Assembly: GCF_001307765.1 (NCBI RefSeq)
Contig: NZ_LKBA01000004.1
Span: 310,001 to 374,000, forward strand
DNA: 64,000 nt
Reading direction: 5' to 3'
Source: Aliiroseovarius crassostreae
Lineage (GTDB): Bacteria; Pseudomonadota; Alphaproteobacteria; Rhodobacterales; Rhodobacteraceae
Made by a program: the position numbers and the translations under genes
The notes under the pieces: generated by a model
What the model was told of the DNA's origin: nothing
Seen by the model: the letters and a program-made list of their open reading frames with translations, nothing else
The model's database searches: none
Shown here: one piece after another, positions 1 to 9,307 of the stretch
Numbering within the stretch: the stretch's first letter is position 1
How the letters are laid out: the number at the start of each line of letters is the position of its first letter

Positions 1-677
1 GAGAAAACCGAGCGTCGTGCCGGTCGGGGCCAGTGATCATAGCGAAAATACCGACCTTTCACCCCGGCAAGAGCGGCGGATCGGTTCTGAATCACCCGGA
101 AGTTTGCCTTCACCGGCTTGCGCCGCAATCCGAGCCGTCGCAGCCTTTCCTGAACCCGCGCTTTGAACGCGGCCAGTTCCGGTCGCACCCACTCCCCATG
201 CAGCACAGGTGCCTCGTCCTTGAAAAAATGCGTCGGGCCGAGAGGTTCGTTTATGAAGAAATCATCATTGAAGGACACGAAATTCTCTGTCAGCCCTTCA
301 ATGCGCCAAAGCATGGTTTCGATGGTGCGGGAATTGAAGCTCGGCAAAACATCTTCATGCCCCCGGAAAATCTCACGATGATCGACGAGGCGAATGCGAT
401 CCGGTGCGCATAGGCCTTCATCGCTGAAATTCTTCAGAAACGCGGGGCTTTGATTGTCCGTCACCACATGGATGGTGCGAATGAAAGGGGCATATTTCAG
501 GATCGAGGCAATGCAGAAATACACCTCGTTCTGACTGTCAAACCGCGTATCCGACGTTGCCGAGGTGTGAAGGTTCGTTTGCTTGCCCTGATAGGCCAGA
601 CGTTTGGCCTTGTGGTCGGGATCATTCCCATCGACCCAGGTTATGACCGCGTCAATATGTGGTGGTGTCTGCAACAA
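1..677 (-). CDS. Stealth-family capsule polysaccharide phosphotransferase (3'-truncated by window edge)
   Basis: The minus strand is open from the left edge. Its N-terminus reads IDAVITWVDGNDPDH, the Stealth conserved region 1, and about 110 residues later comes ENFVSFNDDFFI, conserved region 2. The end in view (RYFRYDHWPRPARR) is a possible start of region 3. Stealth proteins are hexose-1-phosphate transferases that build phosphodiester-linked capsule or exopolysaccharide; related enzymes include human GlcNAc-1-phosphotransferase. I start at TTG 677 because AAAAGGA lies about five bases upstream and the family motif then begins near the N-terminus. A GTG at 749 is in frame but lacks a clear ribosome site. 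About 225 residues are visible. The family call is firm; the glycan is unknown. Confidence 0.85.
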   Translation of the reverse strand, partial: MLQTPPHIDAVITWVDGNDPDHKAKRLAYQGKQTNLHTSATSDTRFDSQNEVYFCIASILKYAPFIRTIHVVTDNQSPAFLKNFSDEGLCAPDRIRLVDHREIFRGHEDVLPSFNSRTIETMLWRIEGLTENFVSFNDDFFINEPLGPTHFFKDEAPVLHGEWVRPELAAFKARVQERLRRLGLRRKPVKANFRVIQNRSAALAGVKGRYFRYDHWPRPARRSVF

Positions 678-883
678 TATGTTCCTTTTAAAGCCGTCGC
701 AAAAAAGAGGCTGCCAACCTATTATACAATTCAAAATTGTGTCAGTCACGAAAGACTGGGGGCAAAAATTCCGTTTGTGCGGGGCCTCAGGCCCGGGTCA
801 CATGTCAATGACATGCACTGACATTCATGTGAGGGACGGATCCGGTAGATTGATCCTTGCCCAAACGGTGCTATGCCGGTGTC

Positions 884-1531
884 ATGTTGACCCGTATTCT
901 TTTTCTCTCGGCCCTTCTGGGGATGGTTGTGGTGCCCGCCAAGGCCGGCCCGATCCGGCTGGACGATTGGAAGACCCACTGGTTTGCCTCGTTCTTTTCG
1001 CGGGTGACGTTTGAAGGAGCGCCAGATCGCATGGCGGTGGATGCGGATGGGTCCGTGTCGATCACCTATAAACTCCTGCCCATATCCGAACAGGGGGCAA
1101 GCAGGGCGTCATGGACATGGTCCGTGGCGAAATCTGTCCCGCCCACGGATCTGACCCGCAAAGGCGGGGATGATCGCAATCTGGCGCTTTACTTTGCTTT
1201 CCTGCCCAAAGATCAGGCCGATCAGGCGGCGCGGCAGAGCCTGCGCAAGCTTTTGAAAAACCCCGATGGCCGGGTGCTGGTTTACGTGCATGGCGGCGCG
1301 CATAAACGTGGCAGTCTCCTGCCTTCGCCTTACCTTGGGGCCCGCGGCAAAACCGTGGTTCTGCGCCCGTCAGGGGAAGGGGCAGCAACGGAGAGCATCA
1401 ACCTCGCCGCTGACTATAAGCGCGCCTTTGGTGGGACGCCGGGGGCCTTGGTCGCACTGGCCCTGTCCGCGGATAGTGACGATACGGACGCCGAGATGAT
1501 GGGGGTGATCGAAGGGCTGCGGTTGGAGTAG
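884..1531 (+). CDS. DUF3047 family exported protein
   Basis: A 215-residue protein with a signal peptide (MLTRILFLSALLGMVVVPAKAG) and then a single globular domain resembling DUF3047, including WFASFFSRVTFEG, ALYFAFLPKDQ and a C-terminal ALALSADSDDT stretch. No enzymatic motif is recognised, so only export to the periplasm is inferred. A longer reading from TTG 857 is possible, but it would put nine polar residues before the signal peptide, so I prefer ATG 884. It is monocistronic, with a hairpin terminator about 40 bases downstream. The function is unknown. Confidence 0.75.
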   Translation: MLTRILFLSALLGMVVVPAKAGPIRLDDWKTHWFASFFSRVTFEGAPDRMAVDADGSVSITYKLLPISEQGASRASWTWSVAKSVPPTDLTRKGGDDRNLALYFAFLPKDQADQAARQSLRKLLKNPDGRVLVYVHGGAHKRGSLLPSPYLGARGKTVVLRPSGEGAATESINLAADYKRAFGGTPGALVALALSADSDDTDAEMMGVIEGLRLE

Positions 1532-1571
1532 CTTCGCCAATCGCAAACGCCCCGTCCGGACGAAGGCCGGA

Positions 1572-1605
1572 CAGCGCCCGACCCTCCCCACGGGAGGGCG
1601 CTTTT
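1572..1605 (+). terminator. Rho-independent terminator after the DUF3047 gene
   Basis: A GC hairpin with an outer AGCGC/GCGCT pair and an inner CCCTCCC/GGGAGGG pair around a short CAC loop, followed by TTTT. It lies 41 bases after the stop of the exported protein gene. Confidence 0.6.
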
Positions 1606-1721
1606 GCGACGTATCAGCTATGCAGGTAGTTTTCGGGTGTGGTGAGCGAATTGCGCCACGAGAGCGAAACGAGCACCCACCCAGGGTCGGGCGCCTAAAC
1701 TAGGCGATCATTGCAGGCTGG

Positions 1722-2117
1722 TCACTTATCGCTCTTCGGTACAGCAGTACAATCATTGCCTTTAAAAGTTGCATCTTTGATGCGCCCGCTTGCGAGCACA
1801 AACGTCGTTTCACAGTAGGTCGAAATGTTTTGACCGGGAGTGCCGCCATAAGAATTGGTGTAAGCTACGTTGCCATACACAGTGGTTGTGTAGGTTGGCT
1901 GAGTGCCAGGTATGTAAACGCTACCTCTTCGAACGTAACTAATATATTGGTTGCCGCCGCTTCTGTAGGATTTGTCAGGAACGCCCCATTGTGCGATCAA
2001 CTCTTGCTCTGAGCTGCCTTTCCAGTCGTTTACAAGTTGTTGGTAGCCTTCAGTTGTTGGAATGCAAGCGCTAACTGACGCGGAAATGGTCGCGAAAACA
2101 GCCCATTTGAACTTCAT
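1722..2117 (-). CDS. small putative lipoprotein
   Basis: A 131-residue protein beginning MKFKWAVFATISASVSAC: a short basic start, a hydrophobic stretch and a lipobox-like SVSAC, so it is probably lipidated and held at a membrane. The mature part has QQLVNDWKGSSEQELIAQWGVPDKSY, which resembles the small lipoproteins of the SmpA/BamE-like and related 'WGxP' types. A tyrosine- and threonine-rich strand region and two late cysteines follow. Base composition is clearly more AT-rich than the neighbours, a hint of a different history. An in-frame ATG at 2141 adds eight residues. No function can be assigned. Confidence 0.65.
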   Translation of the reverse strand: MKFKWAVFATISASVSACIPTTEGYQQLVNDWKGSSEQELIAQWGVPDKSYRSGGNQYISYVRRGSVYIPGTQPTYTTTVYGNVAYTNSYGGTPGQNISTYCETTFVLASGRIKDATFKGNDCTAVPKSDK

Positions 2118-2180
2118 CTCGAATCTCGTCTTTTGGTTCATTTCGAGATATGTTTAATCGCCTCAATGGTGTTTTCAACT

Positions 2181-4151
2181 TCAAACATCCAAATCCTCAG
2201 CGAACTTGGCGTTCTCCTGAATATACTGGAACCTTAGCTCGGGTTTCTTGCCCATCAGCTGTTCGACCAGGGTTGCGGTTTCGCCCGGTTCGTCCTCGTC
2301 GATGGTCACGCGGATCAGGGTGCGTGAGTCCGGGTCCATCGTGGTTTCTTTCAGGTCCTTCGCGTCCATCTCACCCAGACCCTTAAAGCGCGAGACGTCG
2401 ATCTTGCCCTTGCCGCCAAGGCCCTTTTCCAACCACGCATCGCGCTCGGCCTCGTCAATGCAATAGACCCGCTTGGCGCCTTGGGTCAGGCGAAACAGCG
2501 GCGGGCAGGCCAGATAGAGGTGGCCTGCGTCGATCATCGGCCGCATCTGGGTGAAGAAAAACGTCATCAGAAGCGCCGCGATATGCGCCCCGTCGACGTC
2601 CGCGTCGGTCATGATGATGATCTTGTCATAGCGCAGATCATCCACGTTGAACCGCGTGCCCAGCCCGACACCAAGCGCCTGTGTCAGGTCGCTGATCTCG
2701 GCATTGGTGCCAAGTTTCGAGCTCGCCGCGCCCAGCACGTTCAGGATCTTACCGCGCAAGGGCAGCAGCGCCTGTGTCTTGCGGTTGCGCGCCATCTTGG
2801 CTGATCCGCCAGCCGAGTCGCCCTCGACGATAAACAGCTCGGTCCCTTCGCGGTTGGTGGCGGAACAATCCACCAGCTTGCCGGGCAGGCGCAGTTTCTT
2901 GGTGGCGGTTTTGCGCTGGGTCTCTTTTTCCTGCCGACGGCGCAGACGCTCTTCGGCGCGCAGCACAAGGAAATCGAGGATCGCACCCGCGGATTTCGTA
3001 TCCGCCGCCAGCCAGTTGTCAAAATGGTCGCGCACGGATTGTTCCACCATCTTGGCGGCGGCTTCGGTTGACAGGCGATCCTTGGTCTGGCCGACAAAGG
3101 CCGGGTCGGCAATGAAACAGCTGACCAGCGCACAGCCCCCCGCCAGCAGGTCATCACGGGTGATGTTCGCGGCCTTCTTGTTGCCCACCAGTTCGCCATA
3201 GGCCTTGATCCCCTTCAGGATCGCGGCCCAGAACCCGGTGACATGGGTGCCGCCTTCGGGGGTGGGCACGGTGTTACAATAGGATTGGATGTAACCGTCG
3301 CGCGAAGGCGTCCAGTTGATCGCCCATTCGACATATCCCGGCTCGCCAAATTTCTCACGAAACTCGACCTTGCCCGCGAAGGGCGCCTCGGCATAGACCG
3401 ACGCCTTGCCAAGAGTTTCCTTCAGATAATCGGCCAGGCCACCGGGGAAGTGAAAGCTGGCTTCGGTGGGCGTTTCGCCATCGTCGATATGGGATTTCCA
3501 GCGGATTTCGACACCGGAAAACAGATAGGCTTTGGAGCGCGCCAGGGTGAACAGGCGCTTTGGCTTGAAACGGTGCTTGCCGAAGATCTGTTCATCGGCG
3601 TGAAATGTCACCTCGGTGCCGCGGCGATTGGGGGCCGCGCCGATCTTTTCCACCGGGCCCAGCGGCAATCCGCGTGAAAAGCGTTGCTCATACAGCTCTT
3701 TGTTCTTGGCGACCTTGACCACCATGCTCTCAGAGAGGGCGTTCACGACCGACGAGCCCACGCCATGCAGGCCACCCGAGGTCTGATAGGCTTTGCCGGA
3801 AAATTTGCCGCCCGCGTGCAGGGTGCACAGGATCACCTCAAGCGCCGATTTGTCGGGAAATTTCGGGTGCGGATCAATGGGGATGCCGCGCCCGTTGTCG
3901 CGGATGGTGACCGCGTAATCGGCGTGCAGTTCGATCTCGATCCGGTTGGCATGCCCGGCCACGGCCTCGTCCATCGAGTTGTCGAGGATCTCCGCCACCA
4001 TATGGTGCAGCGCACGTTCATCCGTGCCACCGATATACATGCCCGGACGCTGGCGCACAGGCTCCAGCCCCTCCAGCACTTCGATCGAGGATGCATCATA
4101 GGTATCTTGGCCTGCGTTGGCTGTGTGCCCGGCCAGAAGGTCTTCGCTCAT
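2181..4151 (-). CDS. parE: DNA topoisomerase IV subunit B
   Basis: The 656-residue ATPase subunit of topoisomerase IV, which with ParC decatenates daughter chromosomes. The GHKL ATPase domain comes first (EILDNSMDEA, DNGRGIP, GLHGVGSSVVNALS), then the transducer, then the TOPRIM domain with EGDSAGGSA near residue 443 and the metal-binding DADVDG near 516. The C-terminus ends in the usual KFAEDLDV. It lacks the extra insert common in GyrB, and the length and the QTSGGLHGVG motif fit ParE. It is a stand-alone gene read away from the divergent AlkC-like gene. Its upstream region holds TTTTCCACA, one mismatch from a DnaA box. Confidence 0.97.
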   Translation of the reverse strand: MSEDLLAGHTANAGQDTYDASSIEVLEGLEPVRQRPGMYIGGTDERALHHMVAEILDNSMDEAVAGHANRIEIELHADYAVTIRDNGRGIPIDPHPKFPDKSALEVILCTLHAGGKFSGKAYQTSGGLHGVGSSVVNALSESMVVKVAKNKELYEQRFSRGLPLGPVEKIGAAPNRRGTEVTFHADEQIFGKHRFKPKRLFTLARSKAYLFSGVEIRWKSHIDDGETPTEASFHFPGGLADYLKETLGKASVYAEAPFAGKVEFREKFGEPGYVEWAINWTPSRDGYIQSYCNTVPTPEGGTHVTGFWAAILKGIKAYGELVGNKKAANITRDDLLAGGCALVSCFIADPAFVGQTKDRLSTEAAAKMVEQSVRDHFDNWLAADTKSAGAILDFLVLRAEERLRRRQEKETQRKTATKKLRLPGKLVDCSATNREGTELFIVEGDSAGGSAKMARNRKTQALLPLRGKILNVLGAASSKLGTNAEISDLTQALGVGLGTRFNVDDLRYDKIIIMTDADVDGAHIAALLMTFFFTQMRPMIDAGHLYLACPPLFRLTQGAKRVYCIDEAERDAWLEKGLGGKGKIDVSRFKGLGEMDAKDLKETTMDPDSRTLIRVTIDEDEPGETATLVEQLMGKKPELRFQYIQENAKFAEDLDV

Positions 4152-4347
4152 GGATATGCCGCCTTGAAAAGCTGTTCTGCTCGTTGGTGTTTTATTATGG
4201 CCGAGGCATCGAACGGGGGGAAGCCCTGACGGGAAAATCGGCTGAATTAGCTGTGCATAAGTTTTCCACAGGGGCCGCGCCGCTTTTGGCTTGTGAAAAA
4301 CTGGGGTGATTGTAATGTGGGGTAAAACGTGAACAAAGGGGTGGCAT

Positions 4348-5472
4348 ATGTCGCAGGGGTTCAGTCTGAAAGATCAGCTGATCAATGCCGGGAAGGTCGA
4401 GATGTTCGCCGGTTGGCTGTCTGATGCGCTGCCCGGATTTGACGCGGCGGGTTTTCAGGCGCAGGTGATGGGGCAATTGCCGGCGCTGGAGCTCAAGGCG
4501 CGGATCCTGTGGATTGCCGAAGTGTTGGAGGATCACCTGCCAAAGGCGTTCCCCGCCGCAGCAGAGGTGATCCACAATGCGTTGCCGCCTGAGCTGGACC
4601 CGTCGAAGAGCGACGATGACTTTGGTGATTTCATTATCGACCCGTTCGGGCAGTTCGTGGCGCGCAACGGGCTTGAGGATCTCGATGTTTCCTTGCCGCT
4701 GCTCCATGCGCTGACCCGCCGGTTTTCGATGGAATTTGCCATCCGTCCGTTCCTGATCCGTCACAAGGGTCGGATGCAGACTGTGCTGGCTGGCTGGGCG
4801 CAGGATGAGAACTACCACGTGCGCCGCCTGGCGTCTGAGGGTGCGCGCCCGAAGCTGCCCTGGGGGCAGCGGATCGGGTGGGCGGAACATGAGACGATCC
4901 GGATCCTTGATACGCTCCACGCCGATCCGACCCGCTATGTGACCCGTTCGGTGGCCAATCATCTGAATGACATTGCCAAGACCGACCCGGAGCTGGTGGT
5001 CGCAACACTCACGCGGTGGCGGCAAGAGGCGCGGCAGAACGCAAAAGAGTTGGGCTGGATGACCCGCCATGCCTGCCGGACGCTGGTCAAACAGGGCCAT
5101 CCCGGCGCGCTGGATCTGCTGGGCTATCGCAGCGATGCCAAGGTGACGATGGGACCGATCCAGCTTGCGCCCGCGCATTCTCAGGTGCCGATTGATACGG
5201 CGCTGAAGTTCCGGTTTGACCTGACCGTGGATCACGACACCACCCTGCTGGTTGACTATGTGATCCAGTTTCAGCGCGCGGGCGGCAAACTGTCCGAGAA
5301 AGTGTTCAAGCTGAAAACCCTGTCCCTGAAAGCCGGGCAGCGGGTGACCTTGCAGAAATCCCATCATTTCAAGGGAAATGCCACGACCTTTCGCCTCTAT
5401 CCCGGCGCCCATCAGCTAAGCGTGCAGGTGAATGGTCGCAGGCTCGGCACAGCCCAGTTCACCCTGGTCTGA
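4348..5472 (+). CDS. AlkC-like DNA alkylation repair glycosylase with C-terminal Ig-like domain
   Basis: A 374-residue protein. Roughly residues 1-265 are helical HEAT-like repeats of the AlkC/AlkD superfamily (for example HVRRLASEGARPKLPWG, VANHLNDIAKTDPELV and WMTRHACRTLVKQGHPGAL). The remaining ~100 residues are beta-rich and look like the immunoglobulin-like domain that some AlkC proteins carry. These glycosylases remove positively charged N3- and N7-alkylpurines without flipping the base. The start at ATG 4348 follows GGGG-rich sequence and gives the usual N-terminus. It is divergent from parE and convergent with truA. The family call is good; substrate range is not visible. Confidence 0.85.
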   Translation: MSQGFSLKDQLINAGKVEMFAGWLSDALPGFDAAGFQAQVMGQLPALELKARILWIAEVLEDHLPKAFPAAAEVIHNALPPELDPSKSDDDFGDFIIDPFGQFVARNGLEDLDVSLPLLHALTRRFSMEFAIRPFLIRHKGRMQTVLAGWAQDENYHVRRLASEGARPKLPWGQRIGWAEHETIRILDTLHADPTRYVTRSVANHLNDIAKTDPELVVATLTRWRQEARQNAKELGWMTRHACRTLVKQGHPGALDLLGYRSDAKVTMGPIQLAPAHSQVPIDTALKFRFDLTVDHDTTLLVDYVIQFQRAGGKLSEKVFKLKTLSLKAGQRVTLQKSHHFKGNATTFRLYPGAHQLSVQVNGRRLGTAQFTLV

Positions 5473-5493
5473 AATATCCTGATCTGACCCCGG

Positions 5494-6261
5494 TCAGGCG
5501 AACGGGTCTTGCGGATAGGTGACCCCGGCCAGATACAGCCCCTCGGGCGGGCAGACCGGGCCACAGGCGGGGCGGGAACGTGCCTCAAGGGCGGCGGTCA
5601 CATCATCCGGGGTCCAGGCCCCCGCGCCAACCCGTTCCAGCGTACCCATGAATGAGCGCACCTGATTGTGCAGGAACGAGCGTGCGCGCACGTGAAAGCG
5701 ATACTCCACCTCATTTGGGCGGATCACCTCTTCCACCCGCAACTCATCCAGCGTCTTCACCGGGCTTTCCGCCTGACAGATTGACGAGCGGAACGTGGTG
5801 AAATCATGCCGCCCGATCAGCCGGTCAGCCCCGGCCTGCATCATGGCCGCATCCAGCGGATGTTTGATATGCCAGGCCAGCCCCCGATCATGGGTCAGGG
5901 GCGCGCGTCGTGAGATCAGCCGAAACAGGTACCGCCGCTCGGTGGCGGAAAACCGGGCGTGAAACGCATCCCTCACCTGTGCGCAATCGACAATCGCCAC
6001 CCGCGCCTCTCTGAGGTGGTGGTTCAGCGCCTCCGACAGGCGAAACGGATCCCAATCCCGCTCCATGTCACAATGGGCCACCTGACCCAGGCCATGGACC
6101 CCGGCATCGGTGCGCCCTGCCGCCGCAATCGTATGCGCGCGCGGCTCCAGACGTGCAAGCGCCGCCTCAATCGCCCCCTGCACCGAGGGCTGATCTTTCT
6201 GGCGCTGCCATCCGGCATATCCCGCGCCATGATATTCGACTTTCAACGCAAATCTGGGCAT
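5494..6261 (-). CDS. truA: tRNA pseudouridine(38-40) synthase TruA
   Basis: A 255-residue enzyme converting U38-U40 of the tRNA anticodon arm to pseudouridine. The catalytic aspartate is D52 in [19 protein letters not shown]. Other family blocks are [17 protein letters not shown] and [17 protein letters not shown]. The N-terminus [19 protein letters not shown] is typical and fixes the start. It is convergent with the AlkC-like gene, with only about 20 bases between stops. Confidence 0.97.
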   Translation of the reverse strand: MPRFALKVEYHGAGYAGWQRQKDQPSVQGAIEAALARLEPRAHTIAAAGRTDAGVHGLGQVAHCDMERDWDPFRLSEALNHHLREARVAIVDCAQVRDAFHARFSATERRYLFRLISRRAPLTHDRGLAWHIKHPLDAAMMQAGADRLIGRHDFTTFRSSICQAESPVKTLDELRVEEVIRPNEVEYRFHVRARSFLHNQVRSFMGTLERVGAGAWTPDDVTAALEARSRPACGPVCPPEGLYLAGVTYPQDPFA

Positions 6262-6315
6262 GGCTTCGCATACCGCGCCCGGCGCCGCCCCACAAGCCTG
6301 CGTTTATCCTGTCGG

Positions 6316-6357
6316 AAATATCCCGGGCACACATGCCGCGCGGGGGCCGCGCCCCTC
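6316..6357. repeat. family 1 dispersed repeat, single partial arm
   Basis: Reads AAATATCCCGGG and then, about 15 bases on, GGGGGCCGCGCCCC: the AAATAYC/CCGGG block and GC hairpin of the dispersed family. The GCAAGA tail is degraded. Unlike most copies it sits between two divergent gene starts (truA and ycjX), not after a stop codon. Confidence 0.55.
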
Positions 6358-6453
6358 TGCCGGGGACAGGTTGCGCCAACTTCCCCCCCAGTTCCCCCCT
6401 AGCGAAACCCCGCCCTCCGCCTTATCTCTTTGTCAAACAACAAGGAGAACACC

Positions 6454-7869
6454 GTGGGGCTCGGGGATATTGCAGACAGCATTTCACGCCAGATCGAGGC
6501 GGTGGGTGATGCCACATCCGAGGCACTGTTTGAACCGGTGATCCGGCTGGGCGTGACCGGGCTCAGCCGTGCGGGCAAGACCGTGTTCATCACCTCGCTG
6601 GTGGCCAACCTCATGAACCGGGCGCGAATGACCGGGTTGACCGCCGCCACCACGGGCCGGATCCAGACCGCGTTCCTGCAGCCCCAGCCAGATGATCTGG
6701 TCCCCCGGTTCGACTATGAAACACATCTGGCGGCCATGACCGGCCCGGATCCGGTCTGGCCCGCCTCGACCCGCGCCATATCCGAGCTGCGCCTGTCGTT
6801 TCGCGTGCAGCCATCGGGGCTTCTGGGCGGGCTGCGAGGCCCGCGCACGGTGCATCTGGACATTGTCGACTATCCCGGCGAATGGCTGCTGGACCTTGCG
6901 CTTCTGGATCAAAGCTTTGCCGACTGGTCTGTCGACACGCTGGCACGGGTGGACGGGCGCGAGCAGGCGGCGGATTTCCTTGCCCGCATGAGTGCGACAG
7001 ACAGCGCCGAGGCCCTTGACGAACCCCATGCCAAAACTCTGGCCGAGAGCTTTGCCACCTATCTCAGACAGGCGCGTGAGGACGGGTTTTCCGACTGCAC
7101 CCCCGGCCGCTTTTTGCTGCCGGGCGACATGGAGGGCTCTCCCGCGCTGACATTCGCGCCGCTGCCCCCGCGCGCCAAACCGCCGCGCGGGTCGCTGTAT
7201 CGTGAGTTTGAGCGCCGGTTCGAAGCTTATAAGGCGCGGGTGGTGAAACCCTTTTTCCGTGACCATTTTGCCCGGATCGACCGGCAGGTGGTGCTGGTGG
7301 ATGTGCTGGGGGCAATCCATGCGGGACCCGCAGCGCTTGAGGATCTGCGCCGGGCAATGGCCGATATCCTCTCCGCGTTTCGCCCGGGGTCCAATGCGTT
7401 CCTCAGCCAGCTTTTCCTCGGGCGCCGGGTCGAGCGGATCCTGTTTGCCGCAACCAAGGCCGATCACCTGCACCATTCCCAGCATCCGCACCTGACCGCC
7501 ATCACCGAGGCGCTGTTGCGCGAGGCGAGGGATCGGGCCGATTTTGCCGGTGCCAAAACCGCGGCCATGGCGATTGCCGCCCTGCGCACCACGGTGGAAG
7601 AGCGGATTGATCATCAGGGGCAGGTGCTGGATTGTGTGCGTGGGCGGCTGCTGGAGACGGGAAAGTCGGCCGCTTTTTATCCCGGCGCGTTGCCCGAAGA
7701 CCCGGCGCGGCTCTTGTCGCCTGCCCGCAATGGCGCCGAAAGCTGGCTGGATGCAGATTATCAGATCATGCGCTTTGCCCCGGCTGATATCAGCCTGAAG
7801 CCGGGCGAAGGCCCGCCCCATATCCGGCTTGATCGCGCAGCCGAGTTCCTCATCGGGGACCGGCTATGA
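6454..7869 (+). CDS. YcjX-family P-loop protein (DUF463)
   Basis: A 471-residue protein of the YcjX family, with a Walker A motif GLSRAGKT near residue 40 and the conserved VDYPGEWLLDLALL block, where the G of DYPGE is typical of GTPase switch II. In enterobacteria ycjX and ycjF are neighbouring stress-associated genes; the molecular role is unsettled. I start at GTG 6454, six bases after AAGGAG; an upstream TTG at 6430 would include that ribosome site inside the gene. The stop overlaps the next start as ATGA, so translation with the GNAT gene is probably coupled. Confidence 0.9.
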   Translation: MGLGDIADSISRQIEAVGDATSEALFEPVIRLGVTGLSRAGKTVFITSLVANLMNRARMTGLTAATTGRIQTAFLQPQPDDLVPRFDYETHLAAMTGPDPVWPASTRAISELRLSFRVQPSGLLGGLRGPRTVHLDIVDYPGEWLLDLALLDQSFADWSVDTLARVDGREQAADFLARMSATDSAEALDEPHAKTLAESFATYLRQAREDGFSDCTPGRFLLPGDMEGSPALTFAPLPPRAKPPRGSLYREFERRFEAYKARVVKPFFRDHFARIDRQVVLVDVLGAIHAGPAALEDLRRAMADILSAFRPGSNAFLSQLFLGRRVERILFAATKADHLHHSQHPHLTAITEALLREARDRADFAGAKTAAMAIAALRTTVEERIDHQGQVLDCVRGRLLETGKSAAFYPGALPEDPARLLSPARNGAESWLDADYQIMRFAPADISLKPGEGPPHIRLDRAAEFLIGDRL

Positions 7870-8303
7870 AGATCACACCCGCAACGCCCGACCAGGCCCC
7901 CGCCATTGCCAATATCCTCAGCCAGTGGAATGCGGCCACGCCCTGGATGCCCCGGGTGCATTCCCGCGCGTCGGAAAAGGAATTTGCAGCCAGGCTGGTG
8001 GCGCGTGGCTGGGTTAGCGTGGCGCAGGAGCAGGGCCGGGTGCTTGGGTTTGTGGCGCGTGCGCGGGGCGACATCCATGCGCTTTACGTCGCCCCTCATG
8101 CGCGGGGGCGGGGAATTGGCGGCGCGTTGGTGGACCATGCCAAACAGGCAAGCAACCGGCTGACCCTTTATACCTTTGTCGCCAACGAAGCCGCCCAGCG
8201 GTTCTATCTGCGCAAGGGGTTTCACGAAGTGGCCCGTGGCGATGGCCGGGACAATGACGAAACCCTGCCTGATATCCGATATGAATGGAGTAAGCCGCAA
8301 TGA
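7866..8303 (+). CDS. GNAT-family N-acetyltransferase
   Basis: A 145-residue single-domain acetyltransferase. The acetyl-CoA binding motif A is IHALYVAPHARGRGIGGALVDHA, followed by the NEAAQRFYLRKGF motif B. The substrate cannot be read from sequence. It sits between ycjX and ycjF with four-base ATGA overlaps at both ends, so the three proteins are expected to be made together; the usual pair is ycjX-ycjF without this insertion. Confidence 0.88.
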   Translation: MKITPATPDQAPAIANILSQWNAATPWMPRVHSRASEKEFAARLVARGWVSVAQEQGRVLGFVARARGDIHALYVAPHARGRGIGGALVDHAKQASNRLTLYTFVANEAAQRFYLRKGFHEVARGDGRDNDETLPDIRYEWSKPQ

Positions 8304-9307
8304 CCGACCACAAAAATGCAGGCCCCGTTCTGATCGAACTGGAGGATGCGCCGACACACAGCCCCGCCGAGGTGCCTCCGGTGCCGGATGCGCCCCAGCC
8401 CGACCCCACCGGGGCCGCCATGCAGGCGGTGGTGTCGGTTGCATCCCGCAGCCCGTCCCGACTGGGCCGGTGGTTCTGGTCGCTGTTCATGGCATTGGCG
8501 GGGTTTGGGCTGTCTGTTGCCGCTTATGATTTCATCACCGGGCTGATCACGCGCAACCTCTGGCTGGGCACCGTGGCCATGGCGCTTCTGGCGGCCTTTC
8601 TTTTGGTGGGGGCGCTTCTGGGCCTCAGCGAAATGCTCGCCCTGGTGCGGTTGCGCCGGGTGGATCACCTGCAGGGGGAGGTGGCCCGCGCACTTGCCCA
8701 TCAGGATCTTGGCGAAGCGCGCGCGGTGGTGGCGCGACTGACCCGGTTCTATCGTGGCCGGGACGAGATGAAATGGGCACTTGATCGCCTCAGCGCGCGC
8801 GAAGCGGATGCGTTTGACGCCGACACGCTGCTGGCGCTTGCGGAAAATGAGCTGATGGCCCCTCTGGATCAGGCCGCCCTGCGCGAGATCGAGGCCGCCG
8901 CACGTCAGGTGGCCACCGTGACCGCCATTGTTCCGGTCGCACTTGCCGATGTGGTGGCGGCGCTGACCGGAAATATCCGCATGATCCGCCGCGTGGCCGA
9001 GATTTATGGCGGGCGCGCCGGCACTCTGGGCAGCTGGCGCCTTTTGCGCGCGGTCATGACCCATCTTGTTGCAACCGGCGCCGTGGCCGTCGGGGACGAT
9101 CTGTTGGGGTCTTTGGCGGGCGGCGGGATCTTGTCAAAACTGTCGCGCCGGTTCGGCGAAGGGGTGGTCAATGGGGCGCTGACCGCCCGTGTTGGCGTCG
9201 CCGCGATGGAGGTGTGCCGCCCCTTGCCCTTCACTGCGCAAAAACGCCCGCAGGTGACGGTTATCGTGAAACGTGCCCTTGTGGGGCTTTTCAGCCAGAA
9301 AGACTGA
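8300..9307 (+). CDS. YcjF-family inner-membrane protein (TIGR01620/DUF697)
   Basis: A 335-residue protein. A proline-rich cytoplasmic N-terminus (to about residue 55) is followed by two hydrophobic segments (FWSLFMALAGFGLSVAAY and VAMALLAAFLLVGALLGL), a helical linker, and a C-terminal DUF697-like region (ALTGNIRMIRRVAEIYGGRAG, THLVATGAVAVGDDLLG). It is the membrane partner of YcjX by gene context in many proteobacteria. It is the last gene of the ycjX/GNAT/ycjF operon and starts by ATGA overlap. Confidence 0.88.
   Translation: MTDHKNAGPVLIELEDAPTHSPAEVPPVPDAPQPDPTGAAMQAVVSVASRSPSRLGRWFWSLFMALAGFGLSVAAYDFITGLITRNLWLGTVAMALLAAFLLVGALLGLSEMLALVRLRRVDHLQGEVARALAHQDLGEARAVVARLTRFYRGRDEMKWALDRLSAREADAFDADTLLALAENELMAPLDQAALREIEAAARQVATVTAIVPVALADVVAALTGNIRMIRRVAEIYGGRAGTLGSWRLLRAVMTHLVATGAVAVGDDLLGSLAGGGILSKLSRRFGEGVVNGALTARVGVAAMEVCRPLPFTAQKRPQVTVIVKRALVGLFSQKD

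Noticed and set aside
33-1014. Several plus-strand open frames at the left edge
   Set aside because: They are antisense shadows of the Stealth gene on the minus strand and of the DUF3047 gene; none has a signal, motif or codon character of its own.
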